A DNA stretch of 64,000 bases from Arenibacter algicola (GCF_000733925.1 NZ_JPOO01000001.1:930001-994000); one strand, 5' to 3'. Shown: positions 36,258 to 44,952, counted from the first letter of the stretch. A program made the numbers and translations. Notes: generated by a model not told the origin, from the letters alone.

Positions 36258-37151
36258 TTAAAGGGTCAGCTCAGTAAATAGGCTTTCCAGATTCTTGTTT
36301 TTCCTGCTTAATTGCAGGGTTTTTAATTGGTTGTCATGTGCAAAGTCGAACACCACTGGACGCATATCATTAGAAGTGTTAAAGGTAATCTCATAAACAA
36401 ACCCACCAATATTTTTAACCAATATTACATTGGGCAATTTATTTAAAAATGCTTCTTCCACCCTAAAATCGAATTCGACCACCAAAACTTGATCCTGTCC
36501 GTCGCGCAATTCTGAAAGTTTTTTATCCGCTACTATAGTCCCTTTATTTATGATCAATACCCTGTCACAGACAGCTTCTACCTCTTTCATGATATGTGTA
36601 GATAGTAAAATGGTCTTTTCTTTTCCAATTTCACGGATCAATTTTCTAATTTCCAACAATTGATTGGGATCTAGACCTGTTGTTGGCTCGTCTAGAATCA
36701 ACACCTCCGGGTCGTGCAGAAGTGCCGCGGCCAATCCAACCCTTTGTCTATAGCCTTTGGAAAGCTGCCCTATTTTTTTGTACGCCTCCGGGCCAAGACC
36801 GGTCTGTTCTATTACCGTGTTGATCCTTTCTTTATTTACTTTGTAGACATCCGCGTTAAACGCAAGATATTCCTTGACGTACATGTCCAAATAAAGTGGG
36901 TTGTGCTCTGGTAGGTAACCAATGCTCTTTTGAACATTTTTCTTTTCACTTTGCACATCAAATGAATTGACTTCAGCTTGTCCGTCATCTGCGGTGTAAT
37001 ATGTGGTCAATATTTTCATCATAGTGGATTTTCCTGCACCATTGGGACCTAGAAAGCCTACTATTTCCCCTTTCTCTATGGTAAAGGAAACATTGTTCAA
37101 TGCTTTTTGTTTTCCAAAAAATTTGGTAATGTTTTTTGTGATGATGGACAT
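36258..37151 (-). CDS. gldA: gliding motility ABC transporter ATP-binding protein GldA
   Basis: A 297-residue ABC ATPase. MSIITKNITKFFGKQKALNN at the start, Walker A GPNGAGKST, signature LSKGYRQRVGLA and Walker B VLILDEPTTGLD are present. GldA with GldF and GldG forms a transporter linked to gliding in Flavobacterium; gldF and gldG are not in this window. The start is set at 37151; the frame runs six codons further to 37169. It is convergent with modC and divergent from the aromatic operon leader. Confidence 0.93.
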   Translation of the reverse strand: MSIITKNITKFFGKQKALNNVSFTIEKGEIVGFLGPNGAGKSTMMKILTTYYTADDGQAEVNSFDVQSEKKNVQKSIGYLPEHNPLYLDMYVKEYLAFNADVYKVNKERINTVIEQTGLGPEAYKKIGQLSKGYRQRVGLAAALLHDPEVLILDEPTTGLDPNQLLEIRKLIREIGKEKTILLSTHIMKEVEAVCDRVLIINKGTIVADKKLSELRDGQDQVLVVEFDFRVEEAFLNKLPNVILVKNIGGFVYEITFNTSNDMRPVVFDFAHDNQLKTLQLSRKNKNLESLFTELTL

Positions 37152-37407
37152 GCGGTTACTTTTTATCAAAAATAACGCAAATTAGTGAAACCTGGTTTTA
37201 ATTATTTTTTTGATAGAATGTTGATTGCCAATGGCGGATTGTTGGTTTTAATAGAATCATTTGTTCTTCGTAATTCGCAAAATAATATCGATTTAAGGGT
37301 TTAATCGGTATTATTTTTTGCGTTAAACTGAAATAAATAAAAAAATGTTGGCATAAATGCTGATATGTAAATTTAATTATTAATTTAGCCGGAGTTTTAC
37401 AAGAAAA
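37152..37407. other. divergent promoter region with a near-palindrome
   Basis: A 256-bp gap between gldA (leftward) and the aromatic operon leader (rightward). AATAATATCGATT (37281-37293) and AATCGGTATTATT (37303-37315) form a 13-bp stem with one G-U type mismatch, followed by T6 and TTGCG. CGCAAAA before it and TTTTGCG after it extend the symmetry. Because the flanking genes diverge, a terminator is not expected here, so it may be an operator or 5' leader hairpin. TATTATTTTTTG within it is a loose -7-like match. Confidence 0.4.
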
Positions 37408-37479
37408 ATGACAAAGCAGTATTTCTGGAACGGTTTTAATTTTTACTTCTTTTTTAAGGGAGGTATGGGACTGTTCTAG
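37408..37479 (+). CDS. aromatic-rich leader peptide of the pheA operon
   Basis: A 23-codon open frame starting at an ATG with an A-rich leader (AAGAAAAATG) and ending at TAG 37477-37479. Ten of its 23 residues are aromatic: Phe at 6, 10, 12, 14, 15, 16 and 23, Tyr at 5 and 13, Trp at 7; the densest run is FNFYFFF at 10-16. It lies 23 bp before an intrinsic terminator and 140 bp before pheA. This is the layout of a transcription-attenuation leader peptide, in which ribosome stalling at Phe/Tyr codons permits read-through. It is too short for standard gene callers. The role is inferred from composition and position. Confidence 0.8.
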   Translation: MTKQYFWNGFNFYFFFKGGMGLF

Positions 37480-37534
37480 CATATTTTAAGATATATATAG
37501 ATAAAAGTCCTGTGAAAACCAGGACTTTTTTTTT
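37465..37534 (+). promoter_or_regulatory. transcription attenuator of the aromatic amino acid operon
   Basis: Terminator: AAAAGTCCTG (37503-37512), loop TGAAAAC, CAGGACTTTT (37520-37529), T-run to 37534. Candidate antiterminator: ATGGGACT (37465-37472) can pair with AGTCCTGT (37506-37513), 8 pairs including two G-U, which would break the terminator stem. The first strand lies inside the end of the leader ORF. A ribosome that reaches the stop covers it and lets the terminator form; one stalled at the Phe codons 37447-37455 would leave most of it free. Standard attenuation logic, read from sequence. Confidence 0.72.
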
Positions 37535-37618
37535 GGATATAACTTTCGGAAAGGGAGTGGAGTTACAAAGGAGTTTAGCGGTAAGTCTTTGACAGGCCGG
37601 AAGATAATTTAAAAAAGG

Positions 37619-38449
37619 GTGAAATTAAAAATTGCAATACAAGGTATCAAGGGTTCTAACCACCACCAAGTGGCAAAGGATTACTTCGGCGATGATGTTA
37701 CATTCGTGGAATGTTCATCTTTCGATATTTTGGTAGATCACTTGATCAATAAGACTGCAGATAAAGGGGTAATGGCCATAGAGAATTCCATCGCTGGGTC
37801 CATTATACCCAACTATGCCCTTGTCTTTCATAAAAACCTGCATATTATAGGAGAAAAGTATTTAAATATTCATCATAACCTGATGGCTTTAAAAGGTCAG
37901 ACTATTGATGATATCAAGGAAGTACGCTCGCATCCCATGGCACTGCTTCAGTGCAATGAGTTTTTTAAAAATTACAGCCACATTAAGTTGGTCGAAGATA
38001 TAGATACTGCCGAGACGGCAAAAAGAATTCAGGAAAATCAGTTAAATGGGATAGCGGCCATTGCACCAAAAGTTGCTGCTGAATTGTACGATTTGGAAAT
38101 TATACATTCGGAAATACAGACCATAAAGGATAATGCCACTAGGTTTATTATTGTAAAGACACAGAATAAGGCCTTGCCAGAGGAGGAGATCAATAAGGCG
38201 TCTGTAAGATTCATTACTGACCATAAGCGAGGTAGCCTTGCTGCCATATTGAATGTTATGAGCGATTGCAACTTGAACCTTACAAAAATACAATCCCTTC
38301 CGGTAATTCAGACGCCTTGGAAGTATTCATTCTTCGTTGATGTAACTTTTGAGAAGTATAAACATTTTTCAAAAGCCAAGGCTTTGTTGGAAATTATGGC
38401 TGAAGAATTTAAAGTATTGGGAGAATATAAAAATGCCAGAATATTATGA
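37619..38449 (+). CDS. pheA: prephenate dehydratase
   Basis: A 276-residue enzyme converting prephenate to phenylpyruvate for Phe synthesis. The catalytic domain (about 1-180) includes GVMAIENSIAGSI and the TRF motif in DNATRFIIV. The C-terminal ACT domain (about 195-276) starts with RGSLAAIL. The motifs that bind Phe in most PDTs are changed: GAL is GSL and ESRP is QSLP. The start is GTG at 37619. It overlaps the aminotransferase by 4 nt and is preceded by the leader-peptide attenuator. No chorismate mutase is fused here; that activity is on the DAHP synthase gene. Confidence 0.95.
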   Translation: MKLKIAIQGIKGSNHHQVAKDYFGDDVTFVECSSFDILVDHLINKTADKGVMAIENSIAGSIIPNYALVFHKNLHIIGEKYLNIHHNLMALKGQTIDDIKEVRSHPMALLQCNEFFKNYSHIKLVEDIDTAETAKRIQENQLNGIAAIAPKVAAELYDLEIIHSEIQTIKDNATRFIIVKTQNKALPEEEINKASVRFITDHKRGSLAAILNVMSDCNLNLTKIQSLPVIQTPWKYSFFVDVTFEKYKHFSKAKALLEIMAEEFKVLGEYKNARIL

Positions 38450-39588
38450 TTACGGCAAACAGATTAAATACAGTTGAAGAATACTACTTTTCTAAAAAAC
38501 TTAGGGAAGTTAGGGGGTTAATGGCGGAAGGAAGGCCTATTATAAATATGGGTATCGGAAGTCCGGATTTGGAGCCGTCCATTGAGGTGCAAAATGCAGT
38601 AAAAGAGGCATTGAGGCATGATGGTGCGCATCAATATCAGAGTTATCAAGGTCTGCCCGAACTTAGGGAAGCATTTACATCCTTTTATAAAAATAAATTT
38701 GGTGTAACTGTGGATCCACAAACTGAAGTACTGCCATTAATGGGGTCTAAAGAGGGGATCATGCATATTAGTCTAGCTTTTTTAAACCCGGGGGATGAGG
38801 TGTTGATTCCCAATCCTGGGTACCCTACATACACCTCGGTAACCAATTTGGTCGGGGCATTGCCGCGGTATTATGATTTAACAGGTGAGAACGGTTGGTT
38901 TCCGGATTTGGAAGCTATGAAGAGACAGGACCTTTCCAAGGTAAAGATAATGTGGACCAGTTATCCACATATGCCAACAGGGGCCACAGCGAACAGGGAG
39001 CAATTAAAAAAGCTGGTTGATTTTGCAAGGGAAAATGATATTTTAGTGGTGAACGATAATCCTTACAGCTTTGTCCTAAACCAAAATCCCATAAGTATTT
39101 TGGAGATGGAGGGAGCCATGGATGTTGCATTGGAATTAAATTCGTTGAGCAAGACCTTTAATATGGCGGGTTGGCGAGTTGGAATGGTTCTGGGAAACAG
39201 CGAACATATCAATGCGGTTTTAAAGGTGAAGAGCAATATGGATTCGGGTATGTTTTATGGCATACAGAAAGGAGCCATCGCAGCCTTAAATAGTAGCGAA
39301 TCATGGTTTAGTGAATTAAATAGGGTGTATCATGAGCGGCGGGAATTAATGTACGCTTTAGCTGATAAACTGCAGTGTACTTATGATAAAAACTCTGTAG
39401 GAATGTTCGTTTGGGCGAAATTGCCGGCCGGGGTTTCGTCCTCAGAAAAGTTTATTGATGAGGTGCTCTACGATAAGAATATTTTTATAACTCCAGGAAC
39501 CATTTTTGGTTCAAATGGGGAGGGGTATATCCGATTCTCCTTATGTGTTACGACGGATAGGATTAAAGAAGCGGTCAGTAGGTTTTAA
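38446..39588 (+). CDS. class I/II aminotransferase (likely aromatic)
   Basis: A 380-residue PLP enzyme of fold type I. GMGSPD-like MGIGSPDLEPS, the YPHMPTGA and NDNPY segments, and the PLP Lys in NSLSKTFNMAGWRVG (about 228-242) are present. It starts at ATGA, overlapping pheA. In the pheA-aminotransferase-tyrA-aroF operon it most likely transaminates phenylpyruvate and hydroxyphenylpyruvate to Phe and Tyr; this substrate assignment comes from context. YPH replaces the usual NPN around the PLP-binding Asn region (SYPHMPTG), a variant also seen in related enzymes. Confidence 0.88.
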   Translation: MITANRLNTVEEYYFSKKLREVRGLMAEGRPIINMGIGSPDLEPSIEVQNAVKEALRHDGAHQYQSYQGLPELREAFTSFYKNKFGVTVDPQTEVLPLMGSKEGIMHISLAFLNPGDEVLIPNPGYPTYTSVTNLVGALPRYYDLTGENGWFPDLEAMKRQDLSKVKIMWTSYPHMPTGATANREQLKKLVDFARENDILVVNDNPYSFVLNQNPISILEMEGAMDVALELNSLSKTFNMAGWRVGMVLGNSEHINAVLKVKSNMDSGMFYGIQKGAIAALNSSESWFSELNRVYHERRELMYALADKLQCTYDKNSVGMFVWAKLPAGVSSSEKFIDEVLYDKNIFITPGTIFGSNGEGYIRFSLCVTTDRIKEAVSRF

Positions 39589-39695
39589 AAGGAAATTGAG
39601 GTAGAATACTGGAAAGTGAAAAGGGGAAAAGACAAAGTATAGGAGGATAGTTCTTTTTCTGTTATTAAATGTTTTTTCTCTGTTAACAATAAAAG

Positions 39696-40556
39696 ATGAA
39701 TGTATTTGTAATCGGTATCGGATTAATCGGAGGGTCACTGGCCAAGGATATTAAACGCAATAGGCCAGATTCCAAAATTTATGGCATAGATGTCAATGAG
39801 GGACATTTGGATGAGGCTTTGTCATTATCTTTGATCGATGAAAAGGCGGATTATAGTCAATTGCACCTGGCCGACTTCGTAATAGTGGGGATTCCGGTGG
39901 ATGTTATGGTGCAGGAACTGCCAAAAATATTGGATTCCATTGATGATGATGCCGTTGTTATTGACGCAGGGTCTACAAAGTCCCTCATCTGCAAGGTTGT
40001 GGAAAACCATCCCAAGAGAAGAAATTTTTTGGCTTGCCACCCAATTGCGGGAACCGAGTTTTCAGGTCCCTCTGCGGCCATAGAAGGTTTGTTTATGGGG
40101 AAGACCAATATCATTTGTGAAATAGAGAAAACTGCCTTTAAATTACAGGAAAAAGCTTTGGAACTTTTTCAGCAATTGGGGATGCGGATACGCTATATGA
40201 ATCCGGAGGCACATGATAAGCATATTGCCTACGTTTCACATTTGTCACATATAAGTTCCTTTATGCTGGGAAAGACGGTAATAGAGAAAGAAAGAAATGA
40301 ACGTGACATTTTTGATATGGCGGGAAGTGGTTTTGAAAGCACAGTGCGATTGGCCAAGAGTTCCCCTGCTATGTGGACCCCAATTTTTAGGCAAAACAAG
40401 GAAAATGTAGTTGAAACCTTGGGAGAATATATACAAAATTTGAAGGAGTTTGAAGCAATGTTAATAGCCGATGATTATGAAGGCATCTATAATGAAATGA
40501 ATAGTACAAATAAAATAAAGGAAATATTAAACGGAATACCACTTAACAAAAAATAG
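39696..40556 (+). CDS. tyrA: prephenate dehydrogenase
   Basis: A 286-residue oxidoreductase converting prephenate to 4-hydroxyphenylpyruvate. The N-terminal Rossmann motif GIGLIGGSLAKDIK (about 7-20) binds NAD(P), and GIDVN marks the end of the second strand. DAGSTKS and FLACHPIAGTEFSGP (about 110-124) are family signatures with the catalytic His. Third structural gene of the aromatic operon; 107 bp separate it from the aminotransferase and 9 bp from the next gene. Confidence 0.95.
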   Translation: MNVFVIGIGLIGGSLAKDIKRNRPDSKIYGIDVNEGHLDEALSLSLIDEKADYSQLHLADFVIVGIPVDVMVQELPKILDSIDDDAVVIDAGSTKSLICKVVENHPKRRNFLACHPIAGTEFSGPSAAIEGLFMGKTNIICEIEKTAFKLQEKALELFQQLGMRIRYMNPEAHDKHIAYVSHLSHISSFMLGKTVIEKERNERDIFDMAGSGFESTVRLAKSSPAMWTPIFRQNKENVVETLGEYIQNLKEFEAMLIADDYEGIYNEMNSTNKIKEILNGIPLNKK

Positions 40557-40565
40557 AGTATAGAA

Positions 40566-41648
40566 ATGGAAAATTTAAAAGAAATGAGATCATGGTTGGA
40601 CGATATGAAATTGGACCATCCGTTAGTAATTGCCGGGCCTTGTAGTGCGGAAACAGAGGAGCAAGTGCTTCGAATTGCCAATGAGTTAAAGGATACCGAT
40701 GTAAATTACTATCGTGCTGGTATCTGGAAACCTAGAACACGTCCAGGAATGTTTGAAGGGGTAGGTGCTTTAGGTTTAAAGTGGTTGCAGAAAGTTAAGG
40801 CGGAAACCGGTATGAAAACTTGTACAGAGGTAGCCAATGCTGCCCATGTGAAGTTGGCATTGGAGCATGACGTTGATTTATTGTGGATTGGTGCAAGATC
40901 AACCGTTAGTCCATTTATTATGCAAGAAATAGCGGATGCTCTTGAGGGAACAGATAAAATTGTTTTGGTCAAGAACCCAGTAAATCCTGATTTGGCTTTA
41001 TGGCTTGGTGGAATTGAAAGATTATATACCGCCGGAGTTAAAAATTTAGGCGCTATACATAGAGGTTTCTCTACTTATGAGAAAACAAAATATAGAAATA
41101 TCCCTGAATGGCAATTGGCGATCGAGTTTCAAAATAAATTTCCTGATCTGCCTTTAATCAATGATCCTTCGCATATTACAGGAAACAGGGAAATGATTTT
41201 TGATGTTTCGCAAACTGCCTTGGATCTTAATTTTGATGGTCTAATGATCGAGACACATTTCGATCCAGATAATGCATGGAGTGATGCCGCACAACAGGTT
41301 ACCCCTGCAAAACTGATCCAGATTATGAGAGATTTGAAAATTAGAAAAGAGTCCGATTCGGAAGCGGAGTACACTAGCCAACTTAGTAATCTTAGGGCAC
41401 AAATAGATGTTCTTGATAGCCAGTTGATAGAAATGCTCGGAAAAAGAATGAAGATCTCTGATGGGATAGGCGCTTTAAAGAAACAAAAAAATGTGGCTGT
41501 TTTACAATCCAACAGATGGAACCAAATTTTAGGTGCCATGATTTTGGAAGGGGAAGCAAAGGGATTAAGTGAGGAATTTGTCTTAAAGATGTTTAAGGCA
41601 ATTCACCAAGAATCCATAAATCACCAAGAGAAGATAATCAACTCATAA
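40566..41648 (+). CDS. bifunctional DAHP synthase / chorismate mutase
   Basis: A 360-residue fusion. Residues about 1-260: type I DAHP synthase related to the KDO8P-like group, with VIAGPCSAETEEQ, WKPRTRPGMFEG and DPSHITGNREM. Residues about 268-360: AroQ-type chorismate mutase helix bundle (LRAQIDVLDSQLIEMLGKRM). It supplies both the first step of the shikimate pathway and chorismate-to-prephenate conversion feeding PheA and TyrA encoded beside it. The last gene of the operon, followed by a strong terminator. Confidence 0.95.
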   Translation: MENLKEMRSWLDDMKLDHPLVIAGPCSAETEEQVLRIANELKDTDVNYYRAGIWKPRTRPGMFEGVGALGLKWLQKVKAETGMKTCTEVANAAHVKLALEHDVDLLWIGARSTVSPFIMQEIADALEGTDKIVLVKNPVNPDLALWLGGIERLYTAGVKNLGAIHRGFSTYEKTKYRNIPEWQLAIEFQNKFPDLPLINDPSHITGNREMIFDVSQTALDLNFDGLMIETHFDPDNAWSDAAQQVTPAKLIQIMRDLKIRKESDSEAEYTSQLSNLRAQIDVLDSQLIEMLGKRMKISDGIGALKKQKNVAVLQSNRWNQILGAMILEGEAKGLSEEFVLKMFKAIHQESINHQEKIINS

Positions 41649-41670
41649 ACTATTTTATTGGTATACCGTT

Positions 41671-41700
41671 AAAACCACGCTATCAGGCGTGGTTTTTTTA
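41671..41700 (+). terminator. terminator of the aromatic operon
   Basis: AAAACCACGC (41671-41680) and GCGTGGTTTT (41687-41696) pair perfectly around TATCAG and are followed by T to 41699. It lies 22 bp after the DAHP synthase stop. Confidence 0.92.
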
Positions 41701-41924
41701 TGTTCAAGGTTTCCTTTTTTCGTGGGAATTATTTTTTGCCCCTCTGGTTTAAGAGAATTGTAGATGCCGCTAATATTGTAGAAGGAATGTTTGATTAAGT
41801 TAATTGTTTGTATAATTTAGTGTAACAAATCTACTTTTGTACCATCTTTACCAAGTGAATGGAACTAATCGTTCAAAGTTTCCCCAAATGTTTAAATAGA
41901 GGTTTAACAAAAATATTAATGATA

Positions 41925-42599
41925 ATGAAAAATGTTTTGGTAATTGGTTTTCTATGCCTATCGTTCATAGGGTTCTCCCAGCGAATAGTTGATAAAGCCG
42001 TTGGTGATTTTAACGAGGTAAAGGTTTATGATCTAATAGAGGTGAATCTTATTAAATCTAACGAGAATAAGGTTTTGGTAAAAGGGGATAATGTGGATGA
42101 TATTCAGATTGTAAATAAAAATGGAGTCCTTAAAATAAAAATGGAACTGGATAAAAAGTTTCACGGGGAAGACACCTTTGTGGAGGTATATTTTAAAAAT
42201 TTAGATCTAATTGACGGGAATGAAGGCGCAAGAATTACGGTCAACGAAACCTTAAGTCAGGAAAAGATAGAACTGAAGACCCAGGAAGGGGCAAAAATAA
42301 AAGTTGGACTCGATGTGCACCAACTGATTGTACGATGTGTTACCGGTGGTAATGTTGAGGCCTCTGGAAAAACTATAAATCAAGAGGTTGTTTTAAATAC
42401 GGGAGGAGTTTTTGAAGGAAAACCGCTTCTTAGCGAAAAAGCAAGTATTAAGATTACGGCTGCCGGAGAGGCGGCAATGTTTGCATCTGATGAGATAGAT
42501 ATCAATATCAAAGCTGGTGGGGATGTTTACGTATATGGAAACCCAAAATCGGTCAATAAGAATACGTTTGCCGGTGGAAGGGTAAAAATTATGGATTAG
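41925..42599 (+). CDS. exported GIN-domain (DUF2807) protein
   Basis: About 224 residues. The start at 41925 gives MKNVLVIGFLCLSFIGFSQ, a clean signal peptide; the open frame extends to 41859 without one, and an ATG two codons upstream (41919) is possible. The rest is a beta-helix-like GIN domain (DUF2807), with VYDLIEVNLIKSNENKVLVKG typical of its start and repeated short beta turns. The family is common in Bacteroidota, exported, and of unknown function. It is convergent with the next gene. Confidence 0.85.
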   Translation: MKNVLVIGFLCLSFIGFSQRIVDKAVGDFNEVKVYDLIEVNLIKSNENKVLVKGDNVDDIQIVNKNGVLKIKMELDKKFHGEDTFVEVYFKNLDLIDGNEGARITVNETLSQEKIELKTQEGAKIKVGLDVHQLIVRCVTGGNVEASGKTINQEVVLNTGGVFEGKPLLSEKASIKITAAGEAAMFASDEIDINIKAGGDVYVYGNPKSVNKNTFAGGRVKIMD

Positions 42600-42625
42600 T
42601 AATGCATCTTCCTAAATAGGATTAC

Positions 42626-42664
42626 AAAAAAAGAACCCGGCCAATTGACCGGGTTCTTTTTTTT
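42626..42664. terminator. bidirectional terminator
   Basis: AAAAAAAGAACCCGG (42626-42640) pairs with CCGGGTTCTTTTTTT (42649-42663). A-run and T-run on either side suit both converging genes. Confidence 0.92.
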
Positions 42665-42674
42665 ACTTTTAAGA

Positions 42675-43115
42675 TTACTTCTTAAATATGTATCGGGTTA
42701 TAAAAATCCCCTGTCCGTCGTCTTTGCCACTATCACTTTCTACCGCACTGGTAACAAAGGCCAATTCCCATCCTTCGGCCACCATGGCATTTATTTTTGA
42801 TGATATCAAAGCATCATTGGCAGCGATGTTCTGGAATCTAATTCCTCCAATATTGTAAAAATTTAGAAGTTTGGTTTCTTCAAAATTTTTCACCCGTATG
42901 TCACCTCGGTCAGATTTATTTCGTGTATTGTCTTCCTCGGTTTGTTCACTGGTGAATTCCTTGTAATCCCTATCTTCAGTAGCACTAATGATCCGTGATC
43001 TCCCAATACCGCTGGGAACTATGGATTCTACACTGGTGATTACCTTAAATTGTTGTGCATTTACGTCCATAATGGCCGTTATTGCTAAGCATGCAATGAG
43101 CATAAATTTTTTCAT
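42675..43115 (-). CDS. exported hypothetical protein, DUF4177-like end
   Basis: A 146-residue protein with a signal peptide ending near DVNAQ. The middle is charged and Asp/Glu-rich. The C-terminal ~45 residues (ISSKINAMVAEGWELAFVTS, then FITRYIFKK) resemble the short DUF4177-type fold in which GWEL precedes a beta strand. I do not recognise a function. Convergent with the GIN-domain gene, divergent from rsgA. Confidence 0.75.
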   Translation of the reverse strand: MKKFMLIACLAITAIMDVNAQQFKVITSVESIVPSGIGRSRIISATEDRDYKEFTSEQTEEDNTRNKSDRGDIRVKNFEETKLLNFYNIGGIRFQNIAANDALISSKINAMVAEGWELAFVTSAVESDSGKDDGQGIFITRYIFKK

Positions 43116-43220
43116 TTTTTGTGTTTTTTATGATTAATGATTGTTTAACAACGATGAATTTTAAAAGCTAGTATAAAACTAAAGTTGTTTCTTTGTAAAC
43201 AAATATGTCAGAACACTTTA

Positions 43221-44171
43221 ATGGAAGGAACCGTATATAAATCTACTGGAAGTTGGTACACCGTAAGAACTGGGGAAGGTGATTTCTATGAATGCCGTAT
43301 CAAAGGAAAATTTCGGCTCAAAGGAATAAAAAGCACTAATCCTGTCTCCGTGGGTGATGAGGTGGTGTTTGAGGTGGACGGTGCCATTGAAAATGCCCAG
43401 GGGATCATTACCGAAATTAAGGATAGGAAGAATTACATTATTAGAAAGTCGGTAAACCTATCTAAACAGACCCATATTATTGCCGCTAATTTGGATCAGG
43501 TTTTCCTGATAGTAACCTTAAATAATCCCCCCACTTTTACAAGTTTTATAGATCGGTTTTTGGTGACCTCAGAAGCCTACCATATTCCAGCTATTTTACT
43601 TTTTAATAAGATAGATACCTATAATGAAGAGGAACTTGATGAGATAAAATATCTGGCAAAGCTTTACAGGGAAATTGGATATACCTGTATCGGGATTTCT
43701 GCCAAGACTGGAAAAAATGTGGATAAGGTAAAGGAATTGATGATAGGAAAGACAAGTATGTTTTCCGGACATTCCGGTGTGGGAAAATCTACCTTGGTCA
43801 ATGCTATTGAGCCTCAATTGGACTTGAAGACCAAAAAAATATCCACCCAACATATGCAGGGGCAACACACTACCACTTTTGCGGAAATGTTCGATTTGGA
43901 ATGTGGGGCCAGGATTATCGATACCCCTGGAATAAAAGGGTTTGGTATAGTGGATATGGAGAAAGAGGAAATAGGCGATTATTTTCCCGAGTTTTTTAAG
44001 TTGAAAGGCGAATGCAAGTTTAATAATTGTCTTCATTTGGATGAACCCCATTGTGCAGTAAAGAAGGCGTTGGACAATGATGAAGTGGCTTGGAGCAGGT
44101 ACAAAAGTTACGTGCAAATGTTGAGCGGGGAACAAGAGAATTATAGAATGGACATTTACGGAGAAAAGTAA
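43221..44171 (+). CDS. rsgA: ribosome small subunit-dependent GTPase A
   Basis: A 316-residue circularly permuted GTPase that matures the 30S subunit. An OB-fold N-terminus (about 1-75) precedes the permuted GTPase: LLFNKID (G4) comes before GHSGVGKST (G1, P-loop) and DTPGIKGFG (G3). The C-terminal zinc site CKFNNCLHLDEPHC is intact. The start is placed at MEGTVYKSTGSWY (43221); an in-frame ATG at 43185 adds 12 unlikely residues. It overlaps dtd by 1 nt. Confidence 0.95.
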   Translation: MEGTVYKSTGSWYTVRTGEGDFYECRIKGKFRLKGIKSTNPVSVGDEVVFEVDGAIENAQGIITEIKDRKNYIIRKSVNLSKQTHIIAANLDQVFLIVTLNNPPTFTSFIDRFLVTSEAYHIPAILLFNKIDTYNEEELDEIKYLAKLYREIGYTCIGISAKTGKNVDKVKELMIGKTSMFSGHSGVGKSTLVNAIEPQLDLKTKKISTQHMQGQHTTTFAEMFDLECGARIIDTPGIKGFGIVDMEKEEIGDYFPEFFKLKGECKFNNCLHLDEPHCAVKKALDNDEVAWSRYKSYVQMLSGEQENYRMDIYGEK

Positions 44172-44623
44172 TGCGTGCAACAATACAAAGGGTAACCACG
44201 GCGAGTGTAACGGTGGATGGGAAAGTAATTTCAAAAATTTCGAACGGACTACTAATATTTTTGGGAATAGAGGATGCGGATACAGTGGATGATATTAAAT
44301 GGCTTTCCAATAAAATTGTAAACCTCAGGATTTTTAATGATGAAGAGGGGGTTATGAATTTGTCCCTGCAGCAGGAGGAGGGAGAGGCCTTGGTAATTAG
44401 TCAGTTTACCTTGCATGCATCCACAAAAAAGGGAAACAGGCCCAGTTATATAAAAGCGGCAAAGCCGGAGATTGCTATTCCCTTGTATGAAAGTTTTGTG
44501 GCACAATTGGAAAAAGATCTTGGAAAAAAGGTTGGAACTGGTGTTTTTGGAGCTGACATGAAAGTGGCGCTGCTTAACGATGGACCAGTAACTATTCAAA
44601 TAGATACAAAAAATAGAGAATAA
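44171..44623 (+). CDS. dtd: D-aminoacyl-tRNA deacylase
   Basis: A 150-residue editing enzyme that hydrolyses D-amino acids from tRNA. The conserved SQFTLHAST and KGNRPSY (about 78-97) and the C-terminal cis-Pro motif region LLNDGPVTI are present. Starts on the last base of rsgA and ends on the first base of the next start codon, so the three genes form a compact unit. Confidence 0.96.
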   Translation: MRATIQRVTTASVTVDGKVISKISNGLLIFLGIEDADTVDDIKWLSNKIVNLRIFNDEEGVMNLSLQQEEGEALVISQFTLHASTKKGNRPSYIKAAKPEIAIPLYESFVAQLEKDLGKKVGTGVFGADMKVALLNDGPVTIQIDTKNRE

Positions 44624-44949
44624 TGAACATAGAAAACGCACAGGAAGCCGTAGACGAATGGATCAAGACCCATGGGGTACGCTATTTTAACGAACTTACC
44701 AATATGGCCCAACTAACCGAAGAAGTAGGGGAGGTAGCCAGAATTATTGCCAGGCGTTATGGGGAGCAAAGTGAAAAAGAATCAGACAAGGATAAGGATC
44801 TAGGGGAAGAATTGGCCGATGTGCTTTTCGTAGTGCTGTGTCTGGCCAATCAGACAGGGATAAATTTACAGGAGTCTTTTGATAAAAAATTAAACCTGAA
44901 GGCCAAACGTGATCATAATCGCCACCACAATAATAAAAAGCTGAAATAG
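44623..44949 (+). CDS. MazG-like nucleotide pyrophosphohydrolase
   Basis: A 108-residue single-domain MazG family member. The metal-binding pattern is EEVGEVARIIARRYGEQ and later GEELADVLFVVLCLAN (about 65-80), fitting an ExxE-12-28-ExxD motif. It probably hydrolyses nucleoside triphosphates or dCTP-like substrates to clean the pool; the substrate is unknown. Overlaps dtd by 1 nt. A promoter for aroA begins right after its stop. Confidence 0.9.
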   Translation: MNIENAQEAVDEWIKTHGVRYFNELTNMAQLTEEVGEVARIIARRYGEQSEKESDKDKDLGEELADVLFVVLCLANQTGINLQESFDKKLNLKAKRDHNRHHNNKKLK

Positions 44950-44952
44950 TGC

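Noticed and set aside
37281..37317. Intrinsic terminator between gldA and the aromatic operon
   Set aside because: Although it is a stem followed by T residues, both flanking genes are transcribed away from it, so there is no transcript to stop; kept only as a possible operator or leader hairpin.
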